Positions 52,315 through 64,000 of a stretch of 64,000 bases of DNA are shown here, in pieces. Below the pieces are notes generated by a model that ran no database searches, was not told the origin of the DNA, and worked only from the letters and a program-made list of their open reading frames with translations. The position numbers and the translations under genes were made by a program. How positions within the stretch are numbered: position 1 is the stretch's first letter; every line of letters starts with the position of its first letter. Origin of the DNA: Caprimulgus europaeus (Eukaryota > Chordata > Aves > Caprimulgiformes > Caprimulgidae); assembly GCA_907165065.1 (NCBI GenBank), contig OU015532.1, positions 41,828,839-41,892,838 on the forward strand. The letters are read 5' to 3'.

Positions 52315-52408
52315 CTGTTGGGTTTTTTTGTCTCTTACAGAAAAATCCCAAAAGAAATATCCCAAAAATAAAATTTGGGAGAAGGAAAACTAACACCTTC
52401 TGGTTCAT
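52315..52408 (-). CDS. Sulfotransferase coding exon 1 (signal anchor)
   Basis: The exon encodes 31 residues plus one base: MNQKVLVFLLPNFIFGIFLL, then GFFCKRQKNPT. This gives a short cytoplasmic tail, a transmembrane anchor of about 20 residues and a basic flank. The donor is CAG|GTGAGT. Upstream, a plausible acceptor (TTCCTTGTTGACAG, ending at 52463) suggests that this exon starts at 52462 with a 54-nt leader, and that a non-coding first exon lies further right. Confidence 0.85.
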
Positions 52409-52809
52409 ATTATTTTCACAGGAAGGAGGATGACGTGATCTCTAAACTGGAGATCTGCCTTTCTGTCAACAAGGAAGACAATACAAGTTAGATTTAGTAT
52501 GACTGATATAACAAAGATAACATGGCATTCTCTCACAGAATTTGTGATAGCAGAAAAACCTGTCAAGCTCTACAGAAACAGGTTTTGCTAATATGTAAAA
52601 ATTCCCCTATGAAAAAGACTCACCACAATTACACTGTTAAACCAGACAAATAATATGGCCATTTCAAAGTATTACAGAATTCCCCCCTTACTCAGGACAA
52701 TGAGCTGTGTATGAGCAAATACTCCTCCCTTCTCCCTTGAAGCTGGTGTTCCTGCCAAGCAAACTCTCTATTCCTTCACACTGTGTAACCATAACCTCAT
52801 TTAGGATTA

Positions 52810-52836
52810 CATATATATATATATATATATATATAA
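52810..52836. repeat. (AT)n microsatellite
   Basis: About 13 AT units lie 0.4 kb upstream of the sulfotransferase start codon. Confidence 0.9.
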
Positions 52837-53532
52837 ATAATCTTACATGTTGGATTCTGGGGGCACAAAGTTTTCTATAACCTGCTACAGGCATTTTTGC
52901 AAGCCTATGATGCATTCAGGATGAGATTCTTCCAATCTCTTACCCTGAAACTTTCCACTTAGTACAAATAAATCAATATTCACTGTAGGAGAAACTTACT
53001 CACGTTCCAGCAGAGAAACCTAACTACTAACAGTAGATGAATGCTCCCATTCTTTCTCTCCCAAAGACTCTGCAGTGTATACATTTTTGCTGCCGTTGCT
53101 GCTGCAGTGTCAGAGCCTCAGAATGGTTCAGTATGGCAGGAAGCGTATAGAAGCAGCAGAGCAAACAACAGAAAAGGAGATGTTCCATGTTCACAGATAA
53201 AAGGAGAGAAGGTCGGTGCAGTCCAACACTCAACATGCTCCTTGTCCTGTGCTCACTCGTTCTGTCCCCTTGCACTTCCTGGAGAGAGAGCTCTCCAAGT
53301 ACTCAGTGCAATCTTACTTTTGCCCCCATTAGAAAGCTCTTCATCACCTTTTCAGCACTTCTTATTTGAAGCAGCAAAATTAAGTGCAAAACCATAACTA
53401 CTGGCAAACATGACATTCTTTTTCTGCCCCATAAAGTCTGCACCATCCAAAAAGTCAAGCAACACTGTCTTCCTTTTCTTCTTTCCAATTTTTCACCGTG
53501 AACCTGCTGGCAATAAAAGCATCATTGACCGG

Positions 53533-53578
53533 ATTTCTTGAAGAAATTCTTCTGAATTTCTTGAAGAATTCTTCAAAT
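53533..53578. repeat. Tandem duplication with a 16-bp perfect palindrome
   Basis: Two adjacent near-copies of about 23 bp both begin ATTTCTTGAAGAA. The second creates TTGAAGAATTCTTCAA (53561-53576), a perfect palindrome. Each copy also holds TTCTTGAA, the inverted pair of heat-shock-element units. Confidence 0.85.
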
Positions 53579-56500
53579 TTGTTTTGTTCTGTTTTCACAA
53601 AGGTAAAACAGGACCACTCTGGAAGTTATTTTAATCCTTATTTTAATTCAGGAGAACGGTCAGACCATAAGGAGGGATAGAACAAGCTCCAAGGTGACAG
53701 GTAATATGAGTCTGGACCCCTTAGAAAACTTCAAAGTGCAGACTGGCTGTAAGAGCTAAAACTGTCCATCAACAAGTGAGGTCAACATGACAATTAGGAG
53801 AAGTTACCTGAAGGTGAAGTCTGAAGGCTTCTTCTGAAGATGTTTTCTAATGGGAGACCCCAATACAGTGGTGTTGTGTAATGCAAGGTCTGCAACGGTG
53901 CAAATCACCTAAGAGCAACCTGAGGAACAGGAGGAAAGACAATTCTGAGAGTTATTTTTGTCAGAAAAGATACAAGTCACCTGGAAATGAAAAAGGGGTG
54001 GAATCCAAAACAAAAACCACCTTTGTGATACATTCAGTGTCTGTAGATGAGATTAACTTTCTCTTGTATTTCTTCACTTATGTATTTTCCTGATACTTGT
54101 AATTGTGTTGTCTATTTTAGATGCATTAATAACTTCTGTTTGCATTTTACCTCATCCTACCTTGAATTAAGTGTGATTTAAGGTGACTGGGTAACTACAA
54201 GGCATCCCTCAGTCAAGGTGTGGTGAGCCTATTAACAAAACAACTCCATAATAAATAGTCTAGTTCTGCTGTAACCAAAAGGCAGCAGAATTGGGATCCC
54301 ACAGGCAAGGAGGAAAGACAGTACCATAGGAATTAATAAAACCCAAACCAAAACAAAACAGAAATGTCTTCTAGTGAAAAGTAACACAGCAAGGTGTCAG
54401 AGATCTAAATGTCTCTTTGAAACTAACAAATTTAGGAGAAAACACTAAAAACTAAACATAAGGCATTAATCTGGTTTGTTCTTGCTATACATAGTTGTGA
54501 GGGTTTGGTGGATTTTTGTTTGTTTGTTGGTTTTAATTATTTTTAGATAACAGCCTTACACTGCATTGTCAGTTTTTGCTTGTTTTTCAGATCACATCAT
54601 TATAGACCGAACATATGTAGCTACAGTTTCATATTTTCAACTCTGCATGTCTTACTGCAAGGCTTCAGATTTCATCAGAAATCATTTTATGACTCTTTCT
54701 TGGACATTACTAAACAGTAAAGCAGGCAGTAAGAGGAACAACCCCCATCAAACCCTTTCTTGTAGAACCCTTTCAGAAGGATTTCTATTAAGTGGTGAGA
54801 TGTTTTTGAGGCCTGGCAGTTAGCTAGTATTTTATCTCTTCAATGTGTGTCCAGCTGATTCTGATGGCTTGCTAGCTTCTTGGCCAAAACATGCTGCAGT
54901 ATCAAGTTGAATGCTTCACACAATTCTAAATCCACTATATCAATGTTATGACCTTAACCAATCAAGCCCAAACAAAAATAGTAAGTCAGTTTGGCAAGAT
55001 CTGTTTTCTATAACATAATCCAAAGTTTCTATGCAAGAGCAACCAGAGCAATTGCTCAAGTCGAGAGTGGTAGCAAACATGGAACCAATTATTGGAGAAA
55101 GCAATGACAATTGTCTCATGTGCATGCAAGATGGGAAAAAGGACTGAAGCCCTCATAAAATGAGAAATATTTATTGAATTCCAACTGTCTTTGCACTACT
55201 GATAATTCTACCATCTCCCTCTACTAATCCATTATTAAGATTCTTTTCTTCCTGATATACACACTCCTCATAACAAAACCAAAAACCTTGTATTACGTTG
55301 TTCATACCTTTGTTCTCAAGTCCACTGATGATAAAATATTCTTACCATCCTTTTGTTTCCTTCAATAAATTTATGACAATTTTCTGCTTTTAATTACTTC
55401 CAACATCTCCCTTTTCTATAAGCTACACTGGCATCCTACTAGCACATCCCCTTTATGTTAAAGGAATATGACTCAGTTGATGGGTGACTCTAGGTTTGCT
55501 TTATTTACAACTCAGAGTTGGGCCATCACCTCAGTGAGTGGCAAAGGCATTGCAAAAATCAAGCTCTCAATATATGCTAAATTTAACATTATACAATGGA
55601 TATTCTTTTCAAAGTCCTTGGTGTTTTCCCACGAACCCTCAGTTCCAAATTTCTCATTAATTTAAAATTCTATCAAAAGTCCCCAGTGCTCTTCAAATGC
55701 AGATGATTCTTCTTGTCTCATCTCAGTGCCTCTTCAGAAGCTGTAGCCCCGCTGGTCCCATTCTGGTCACTGTATTCACTTACCTTCTTGAATAATCTTC
55801 CTGTCTGCTCACCTTTGCACTTCTAAGAAAAACTTACATGATGACATTTAACTTATGTCTATTTTAAAATACATAATCTTTCACAATTTGCTCACTCCAA
55901 GTTAACCACTTATCGTCTATAACTGCTATGTCTCTAAATTCTATTATTCTTGTTGATTCATCTGGATTAGGTTTAAACCAACCATGGAGAGGGCTATACA
56001 AGGGATAAAATGAGAAGCAGCATGGTTGCATGGTTTATAAGAATTATTATTCTACCATTTCATATCACCTGTTTCTAATTTTTCATCTTAACCATACCAC
56101 TTCTATTAATCAATATCATTTTACCTATAAGCATTCTCAGAGTGTCTTTCCCTTTTACACTGCATGTCAGGCTAGATCATTTGACCCAGAAGAGCTCTCT
56201 GTTTCAGTGATAAGATTGTACTTTTCCAGGGTTCTCACAAAGTTGTCATTTTCCTGAGCAATTGGATGATTTTTTTCTATTGAATTGCTTTCTCTTGGGT
56301 CATTTGTCTCATACTTGCTTTCCATTTTGTGATACTAGACCTTCTGCAACCATCCCATACGTCCATCAGTGGTCTGGACTTTAACAGTTTGTAGCATATG
56401 CAGCTACACCATGACCACTCACACTTCTCCAGCCACTACCTTTGGTTTTGTAATGAGTCCCTTTTCCCCTGAGCAAAACAAGGTCTAATACAGAACCTCT

Positions 56501-59009
56501 AGCACTCTTTCAATTAGGAAATATTTAGATGGCACAAAGATGTTTTAATGATAACGTCATGTGAGTCCATGACCTAGCACATTACCCTCAGGTTGAAGTT
56601 CTCCCTCCTGCCATGCAGGTTTATTCCCAGCACAGGCACCAAAGGAATGTATTGCGTTGCCTTTAACAGGTACCACTGACACCTCATTCTGTCCTTGAAC
56701 TGATAAAACAATGATTCATAACATAGCATTCTCTAATCCTTTTCCTGAAACTCCTGCACCATTGCAATTGAAAAATCCACAGTTTTAAAATAAGTATTAA
56801 AAAAAAATCAATCTGAAAAACCAATATTTTTATACTTTTATAAAGAATTAGAAGTCCTATAATTTGAAATGTTGAATAATCTTAAGTTTTTATGTATGGC
56901 ATGTATTAGCCAAGTACAGAAATACATGGACACACACTTGTGTATATATATACATATATATACACACTTATACGTGTAGTTCAGAAACACATTAGTATCA
57001 GTTACACTGGCATATTATTTGCTCCAAGTAAACTAACTAAGTAGTCTGATAAGGATTTAAAGTCTCCTGGTGACAGACTTCTAAGATAATTTTTCTCAAA
57101 GACAGACCTTGGTCACAGCTGAGCATATGGGGTGATCTTCTGCACCCTACTTGATGATAAGTGGGACTTTCCAAAGTAAAAGAATGATATTACAACAATA
57201 CTTATTTGTGTTCCTGATACGTTTGAAGCCAGAAGTACAAAAAAAGGTACCAGTAGGGCAGTTCAGTGGAAGGCAGGGAAAATCTCTAAAAACAGATAAC
57301 ATTCTTAGTCACTGAGCCCTATTCTGTACTTAAGCCCTGTTAATCCCTTCCAAAAGACAACTGCAAATACATACATACCAATATGTACACGTTACTTCGA
57401 AGGTGAGGAAGAGATGATGTGTAGAAACCCCCCCAGGAACAGCCAGAATAAAAAACAAACAGGAAAAACAAGCTTTGCTGGATGCAGTTCCGAGTGGGCT
57501 GCTCTACCAGGGTGAATTTTGCCTTTAGAAGCAAGACCCTTGCTCACCTAAATCTGCAGGCTGTTGTTGCTCTACAACTTGCTATGGATGGACAGGAGGG
57601 AGACAGACCCCAGAAACTGGAGTCTCAGCTGAGTGGCTGGCCTGCTCCATGAGGTGAAAAATCATGAGTAGGTTAGGAACCTCCAGCAGGCTGCAGACAG
57701 CCAAAGTCTAGAAGAACCATCCCATCTGGGTGATTTTGCCAAAAAGAGCGACGGTCTGATATCACGTGCAGCAGCAAGGGCTGAAAAGTGTTGTACAAGA
57801 ACAGGTACAAGCTCAGCAGGGGAACAACATATGAGCTAGACTGGGGGCTACTGAGGAAGAGGCTGACAGAGGTGTCCTGCAGAATAGCAGGGTTCTCAGG
57901 AGTGAGGTTGGTACAAAGTCACAATTTCCAACACAGGCACAAGCTAAAACTGTTGTTCCCTGCAGTGGTCATCTCAGCCCTCTGTTACTGCACCAGATTT
58001 CTTTCTGGTCTCAGCAACTGCAGTGCTACCTTCTTCATTGCCATAATTGAACTGCTTGTTATTCTCATTATGCCATCTTCTTACACCTGTCTTTTAGTTT
58101 CTCCTTCTCCACTTCATCCCATGTTATCTCCCTCTCTTACTTTCCAAGGTTTTTTTTTACCTGTCATTTCTCACAAAGTATTAAAATCTCAACTTCATTT
58201 TCTGACCAGTCATATTGGGACCTGCTACCATTAGCGTCTGCTAGCAAAGAGCTTCTCCTCTCTCCTCTGCAGCCCCCCCTTTTTTGGAAGAAGTTTCTGA
58301 AGCATCTACAGAGCTATTACATTTTTCACCTAAAATCACTTCTTTAAAATCTTCCTTTTCAGGGATGCCAACACCAGTTAGGCTGCCAGTGAGCTAAAAC
58401 TGTTACCAACCAGCCCACAAAAGAGTGAGCAAAAGGAAGAGCCAATTTGAGGATGAAAAGAACCAAAGTGAGGAGACAAAAGGAGTTACATGGGAAAAGG
58501 CAGCACAGAAAAACTCCTGGAGAGGCAGGGAGCAGCAACCTGAGAAAAAGTGGTGGAGTCTGGGCCATGAGAGATAGAAAAGCTGTATAGCCTGCTCAAA
58601 TGATGCTGTGGGAAAGGGACATTGAGAAAGGGAGTGGAAAAGACACAAAGTATAATTCAGAAAAGAAGGAGAAGAACAAATTCCAGGAAATAAGTATAGA
58701 AAGGAACATGCAAATTATCCAATAAATTACCACAGATGGTTAAAGGGGAATGAGATTAAATGTAGTGTAGTCAGTCACGCACTGGAACCCAACCCTTCCT
58801 GTGTGATCAAACTTGTCTCTATTTTCCTTCCTGTAAATTGTAGCTAGAAAGACCACGGGCTTTTCATTTTGTAAGTATGGCCATTTCCCATTGACATTGT
58901 CAGGGGGCGGTGAGGGACAGCTCTTCCCTTCGGGATGGGGAGCCAAGTAGAATAACTACATGGTCAGTGTGTCAGAGGTCTCATCAGCCTGGATCCCCCA
59001 CCACCCCTG

Positions 59010-59984
59010 TGTTGGGTTTGGGGGGGTGGTGGGGGAAGTTTTTGGTAGTGAGGGAAGGGGATAACTTGTGAGAATCTTTGTGAAAGCTCCCCTGGCTCCA
59101 AGGTGTACCCCCCCTCCCCCAGCCCAGGTTGGGCCAATGAGCACTAGAGAAATGCCTCTACAAATCCATATTGGTGAGGGGAAGGATTGTCCTGAAAAGA
59201 AGGTGGAGAGAACCTGGAGGACAGGCCATTGACCTGAACAAAAGGTGACCATCAGCCTAAACAAAGAGAGAGCTTCATTGCCAGGAGGAAGAAGGAAGAG
59301 GGGGAGGACAAAGAACCTCAGACAGCCAGTTCAACCTCATGGCGTAGGAGAAGGCAAAGGAGGTCCCTGCAGCTCATGGAAGCTCAATGGCGGAGCAGAT
59401 ACCCACGTGTAGGCCATGGAAGACCTGACGCTGGAGTAGAAAGCTGAGCCCGAGGGCAAGTGTCACTGGAATTGTGACCCCAGAGTCACTCAACACCAGA
59501 GCAGGGCTGGACCCCCAGAGCCGGTGGGGAGGAGGTGTGCCATGGATGTCCCCAAGTCGGAGCCAGGAGCTGAGGTCCATGACTTCATGGGAACCTTGCT
59601 TTGGAACATCTTCCTCCTGGACTTTCATGCCAGGAAGTGTCAGAGGTGAACTGACTGAACCCCCATTCCCTGTGCTGCTGGGGGAGAAGGTAGAGAAATG
59701 GGGAGCAAAGTGATTTGAGCCCAGGAAGAAGAAAGAGGTGGGGGAAAGTGTTGTAGGATGTGGTTGTTATGTCTCACTGTGCTACTCAGATGAATGGCAA
59801 CGAATTAAATACATTTTTCTTTCCCAAGTTGAGTCTGTTTTGCCCGTGACCATCACTGGTGAGTGAGTCCCTGTCCTTTATTCCTAATCCCGTGCCCCCT
59901 TTGTTGTGTCTCCCATCCCATCTCACCAGGTGTGGGGAGTGAGTGCAGGATCTCATGGTCCTACTGTGGTTAAACCACCACAAC
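59010..59984 (+). mobile_element. Solo LTR of a bird endogenous retrovirus, copy B (longer form)
   Basis: It begins TGTTGGGTTT, shares the TGGGCCAATGAGCACTAGAG block with copy A, and ends TTAAACCACCACAAC. Its 3' half has an AATTAAA signal (59803-59809) followed by CTTTCCCAAGTTGAGTCTGT, TTTGCCCGTGACC and a GGTGAGTGAG block. That is the arrangement of the poly(A) signal and R/U5 border seen in widespread bird ERV LTRs, which sets the plus orientation. No gag, pol or env sequence lies beside it, so it is a solo LTR. Confidence 0.85.
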
Positions 59985-62900
59985 CTCTAAAAGGAGAAGA
60001 CCTGGAGATGGTGGCCAGGTTCAGCCAAGAGACCAGATCATCAGGCAGAGCCACAGTGATATCGGCTCATGGGTGCACCCAGCTTGACGGGGCTGTGGAG
60101 AGCTGGAGACCAGCCCTGCTGTGCCATCTCTGGGGCACGGGCTGATGGCCCCAGGGAGCTGGCATGGGGTCCTGGGTTGTGGGAAGCCTCAGAGGGCTGT
60201 GCAAGGACAGTCAGTGCCCTGTTAGTGCTTTTAGGACCTGAGTGATAATGAGAACAAAGTCCACCCCCTCTGCTTGGTTACCTTGTAACGGGCAGCAGGG
60301 CCTTCTTATCTAAACACTTCATTCAAAATCCCACTCAAATACCAACTCTCACTGAAACCTCTGCAAAACCATAGGAGAGCAACCTTCATCACTTTCTTTT
60401 AGGGAATCTAGATGAGCCAAAGAAACTTGGAAAGGAGGAAGAAAGGGAGAAAAGTGAGTATTGAAGAAAAGCTTAGAACAAGCTGCATGGCTACCACGGT
60501 ACCAGTGAATGACTACCTCCCAGGCTTGTTTCGTGGGAGATGAGGCCACACAAAATCCCTCGGCTTTTCTCATGATATTGCTAACTAAGTCTCTGACTTT
60601 TCATGTGTCTTACAGTTCCTTCTCATAGTTTTATTTTCAGTAACTGCTGGTAACAGCAATGTTGTCCTTGCCATTCTGGTCTACCCACCTTTTCTCATCA
60701 CTTGATCATTTGTCCCTTCCTGATTTTCACCTCCCTGTGTAAACTTGATGCATTCATTCCTGCCACTGCACACCAAATATCGTGGCCAGAACTGTCTGGA
60801 ACAGTCTTGGTTGCTCAGCACACAGCCCCCAGGCAACCTCCTGGCTGCTGTTCACCTCCTTATGCCCTTCCTGTATGCCCTCTGCTACACCTCCCTGCCA
60901 TAACTGATGACAGCCATGACATCTCTTTCTCTTTTTACACACTAGTGCATACAAAATGTCTCTGCTTAAACTATTTTCCTTCTTGCTCCTATCTCCTCCA
61001 GCTTATTCTATCATTCTAGTCCAGATTTTCACCCTCATTTTCAGGATCTAACACTGTTTTGTCCAAAATCGTACCTCTACTCTCATTCCCCTCAACTCTT
61101 TCTTTTTTATACTCCTCCAAGGACTCCTGTACAGGAATTATATACAAATCCTTACACTGGTGTTTTGTTTTTTTACAGAAACAACCTCTGCCTGAAACAA
61201 CCTGACCCTTACTGACAAACTGTGGGTATGCATTCTTCTCTCTTCCTACTTGAATCTAGGCCTATTTTTCCTTTTCTTTCTGATCTCCTCTATACAGTAG
61301 GACAAGCTCCAGCAGAAATATTATGTTTAAAGTCTGTTTTTATGAAACACATTTTTATATCATACTATGGCACATACAGTATCAAATATTAAGAAGCTGG
61401 GGAATAGTAGAATTAAAGTGGTGCATAAGCCAAATCATAGAAAGCATAAGATGAAGTTCTCTGCTGATTTTTGCCAGCACAGTTTTGAAACTAAAGAGCT
61501 GACATTTCAGAGTATTTAACATTACAGTACACTCCAAGTTCAAAATAGTCTTGCTGATTCAGTTACAGATATGAATGCTCAAAAGATCTGCAAACCTGGT
61601 TTCCAGAGCTTGCTCAAGTACTCAGGAAATGGAGAACAGGCAGCCAATGAGAGTCTAAAAAGGCAGGCGCTACACACCATGTGGGATTATTGTGGCAGAC
61701 AAAGAACCCAAACTCTCATCCTAAAACCTCTTGCCTGACTGACTGCACACCTTCTCTCATCTGCTGTAGATAGTGGGGATCCTACTGCACAGCCCTAGAG
61801 CGTCTCAAGAGCACATGCATCCTGTGAACTGAGTGTGTCAAGTTGTGTGGAATTTTTTTTTTTCCTTTAAAAACCAAGTGTTGAAAAACTACCAAAAAAT
61901 ATATTTATGTGGCATCATAACAACAAGCACAAAAATCACTGTCAGTGGTGAACCATTTAGCTCCCTTTACCAATCTTATGATATTTCTCTAATAGAATAA
62001 CCAATAGTGGCAGCGAGTCGCTATCTTCTGAACAAACCCGGCATCAACAGTGCTGAGAGCCAAGCTCATCAGCCTTACCTGCTGACAGCAACATATTGGC
62101 GAGACTCACGCATGCAGGATGCTATTCCTGGCACTGGAGGAGAATGGTCCCTAGCACAGCTTGACCCTCCTTCCCCTGGTCCCACCATCAGCACGGCCTG
62201 CCCAGAGTCTTCCACTCCCACTACCCCCAATTCCACCTCCTTGCACCCCACTCTGCAGAAGCTCTCCAACATTGAGCTCCACCCTCTCCTGGACTCTTTC
62301 TGGACATACATTTGCATAGGCACCAGTGCTTTTCCCTCAGCCCCTGCCCCAGGTGTGACCCCTTCTTCCCCAACCCCTGCTTCCACTCCTCAGGAAAAAT
62401 TTTAACCCAGATGCCAGCAAATCCTCACCTCACCTCCAAAAGCCATCCTGGTATCATTCCCAGTCCGCTTGCCCAGCAAATCCTGTTTTCCAGCTTCCCA
62501 AATGCCCATCAGATCTCTCCTCAATTCTGCTGTTCAATCTTCCCCATGCACAAGGCAGCTCTTTGCTGGCTCCCACTGACAGACTCCTCCCTTCGTCTCC
62601 TCATCCAGCCTCATAGCTCCCCACACCAACCACGCTTCCAAGCCCAGCTCATCAGATCTGTCTCTTCTTCTTCCAAGCCTCCCACACAGCCCCACTGCAT
62701 CTCACTCTCAGCTCGGTACTCTGCTAGTCCTAGGCTTTGCGCTTCAGCTCCTCTAGCTATTTTAGTATCTCCAAACTATACTGACACATTTTCCTTTCCT
62801 TTCCTTTCCCTCCCACATCAATTTTCACATTACTCATCAAGGCACAGTTTCTTCTTGCTGATTTCATTCTTTGAATCTATTTTGCCAGTGATACCAAACA

Positions 62901-64000
62901 CCTTCCACCCCAAAAAAATCTTGCTTGTACTTGCCTTGTTATTTAAAAAGGGTGGTTTACTCCCCTGTGCTACTTCAGTCCAGCAGAGGTTTCACTGAGA
63001 ATATACAAGAGGAATCTCCTTAACTTCATTTTTCAAATACTTTTTCCAAAGCCTGCAAAGTACCTGACCTTCTTAGAGGAAAGGTCACTGGAACCATTTA
63101 AGATGAGAAAAAAAGAGCACAGTTTCCCAAACACCCTGTATGAAAAGCTATAAACTATTTTTGCTCAAAGGCGTTTCAAAATTATCCCAAGGCACATATC
63201 TAGCATGGAAAATTTCTGCTTAAACAGTTGAAGTTTGTCAAAATCCTGCAAACTGTGTTGAAATGAGAAGAGTCAAGGTGCATATTACCCTTAGAAAAGC
63301 CAGAAAGTCAATGAAAGCCTCTGTCTCTTCATTTTCAGCACTAGAATCCTTGTAGCATCAACTTCTAGCTGCATGTTAAACTCCCCTGTCCTTAACTGAG
63401 GAGAGCTACAGCAATAAAAAGTAGACTGCCAAAAAAATCCTGTGTAGATTCACTTCATCATGGTGTGATTGCAAAAGCTAAATAATGTTTCAGTTTATTT
63501 CTCGAGAGATTTAATGGCACTTTCCAAATATATAAATGAAAAAGAAAAAAAACAACAAAACAAACCCAAACCACCACAACCCTGTGACAAAGAAATCTGT
63601 CTTTGTGGAGATTTGACTACAGTATGAAAATTACAGTTACATGAAAAACTACTAACAATTCAATTTTATTCAGCAATCAGACAACCTCAGTGGAGATTTC
63701 CCATTCCTCCGAGTGATGGCAAATAAAAAATAAAGATCCAATGAAAAATCAGTCCAAAGAGACACGTTATTATAATTTTTTGCCTAGATCTGCTAGGGAA
63801 ATGGGGGAGAGGTTTTTGTCTTCTTACCTGGACTTCAAGGCTGGGCAAAGTGTTTCTGCATCCAGACAGATGCTTTCCCAGGTGATCATCTGAGACACTC
63901 TATATACATAGTATGTGTCTTTATTTTCATTAAATGCCCAACTAAAAGATGCTAAAAGTGTTTCCCTGTGAACGTTTAGGTGAGCATCCCCAGTTACACA
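59985..64000. other. Right-hand stretch, no supported gene
   Basis: The proline- and serine-rich open frames at 62007-62405 and 62312-62998 (plus) come from C-rich, pyrimidine-rich sequence and show no domain or splice structure. An A-rich patch lies at about 63538-63572. Near the edge, on the minus strand, a good donor (CAG|GTAAGA, GT at 63826-63827) lies about 70 bp from a TATATAG sequence. It is noted as a finding, not as a gene. Confidence 0.45.

Larger units (their letters stand above)
51022..52408 (-). other. Carbohydrate sulfotransferase gene, CHST8/CHST9-like (two coding exons)
   Basis: This gene encodes a predicted Golgi type II membrane enzyme that transfers sulfate from PAPS to a sugar, probably terminal or internal GalNAc/Gal of glycoproteins or glycosaminoglycans if it acts like its relatives. 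The coding exons are 52315-52408 and 51022-51872, separated by a 442-bp GT-AG intron. They join in phase 1 to 314 residues. An in-frame TAG lies 27-29 nt upstream of the ATG, which has A at -3, so the start is well fixed. Residues 4-23 form a hydrophobic signal anchor. PKVGCSNWKR (90-99) is the 5'-phosphosulfate-binding loop and RHPLERLVSAYRDK (151-164) the 3'-phosphate-binding motif. An NYT sequon lies at 143 and another near the C-terminus. CHST8 and CHST9 are over 420 residues, so the stem is much shorter here. The exact paralogue is not resolved. Confidence 0.92.
52463..59009. other. Stretch upstream of the sulfotransferase gene, no gene seen
   Basis: This is about 6.5 kb of AT-rich sequence. 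It contains the (AT)n and palindrome features listed separately and a TA/CA patch at about 56941-56968. Several donor-like sites on the minus strand (for example near 53807 and 55781) could belong to leader exons, but nothing decides between them. No coding exon is supported. Confidence 0.5.

Noticed and set aside
58895..58912. CAGGGGGCGGTG as a CTCF site
   Set aside because: It matches only about 10 of 14 core positions and the left half does not fit.
33767..59984. The two LTRs as the ends of one provirus
   Set aside because: The 25 kb between them holds a host gene, CR1 copies and a microsatellite, but no recognisable gag, pol or env. They are best read as two separate solo LTRs.
62007..62998. 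Proline/serine-rich plus-strand frames of 132 and 228 residues
   Set aside because: They come from C-rich, pyrimidine-rich sequence, overlap in two frames and have an antisense counterpart. There is no domain, signal peptide or splice structure.

Overview
The window is avian nuclear DNA. It carries several fragments of CR1 LINE elements, with the usual 3' signatures of bird CR1 copies in both orientations, and two long terminal repeats of a bird endogenous-retrovirus type. It has large introns, an AT-rich background and one sharp CpG island. I cannot fix the species from the sequence. Only two protein-coding genes can be supported. Both are on the minus strand, so both read right to left.

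Gene 1 (about 1.5-31.6 kb, running off the left edge) is ITPKA, inositol-trisphosphate 3-kinase A. Four coding exons are readable at 31163-31603, 6585-6681, 3356-3569 and 1467-1671. All junctions have GT-AG borders and matching phases. Together they give 319 residues, and the last part of the kinase domain lies beyond position 1. Intron 1 is about 24.5 kb and holds three CR1 fragments, microsatellites and short duplications. The first exon sits in a CpG island (about 30.95-32.45 kb) with no obvious TATA box.

Gene 2 (51022-52408, two coding exons) encodes a 314-residue type II membrane carbohydrate sulfotransferase of the HNK-1ST/CHST8-CHST14 superfamily. It has clear PAPS-binding motifs and looks closest to CHST8/CHST9, but with a very short stem. 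A leader exon upstream is likely but cannot be placed.

Between the genes (32.5-50.6 kb) lie CR1 copies, a solo LTR, a pure 175-bp (AGGAG)n array, a strong candidate CTCF core and a very good match to the RE1/NRSE site bound by REST, about 8 kb upstream of ITPKA. ITPKA is a neuronal gene reported to be under REST control, so this RE1 is the most interesting regulatory signal here. Right of the sulfotransferase (52.5-64 kb) I see no further gene. That stretch contains a second LTR of the same family as the first, simple repeats and a striking 16-bp palindrome.

All other open reading frames look like chance, antisense or repeat-derived frames. No tRNA, rRNA, CRISPR or bacterial-type feature is present. 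All calls were made by eye from the sequence. Family comparisons rest on remembered family features, not on a search.
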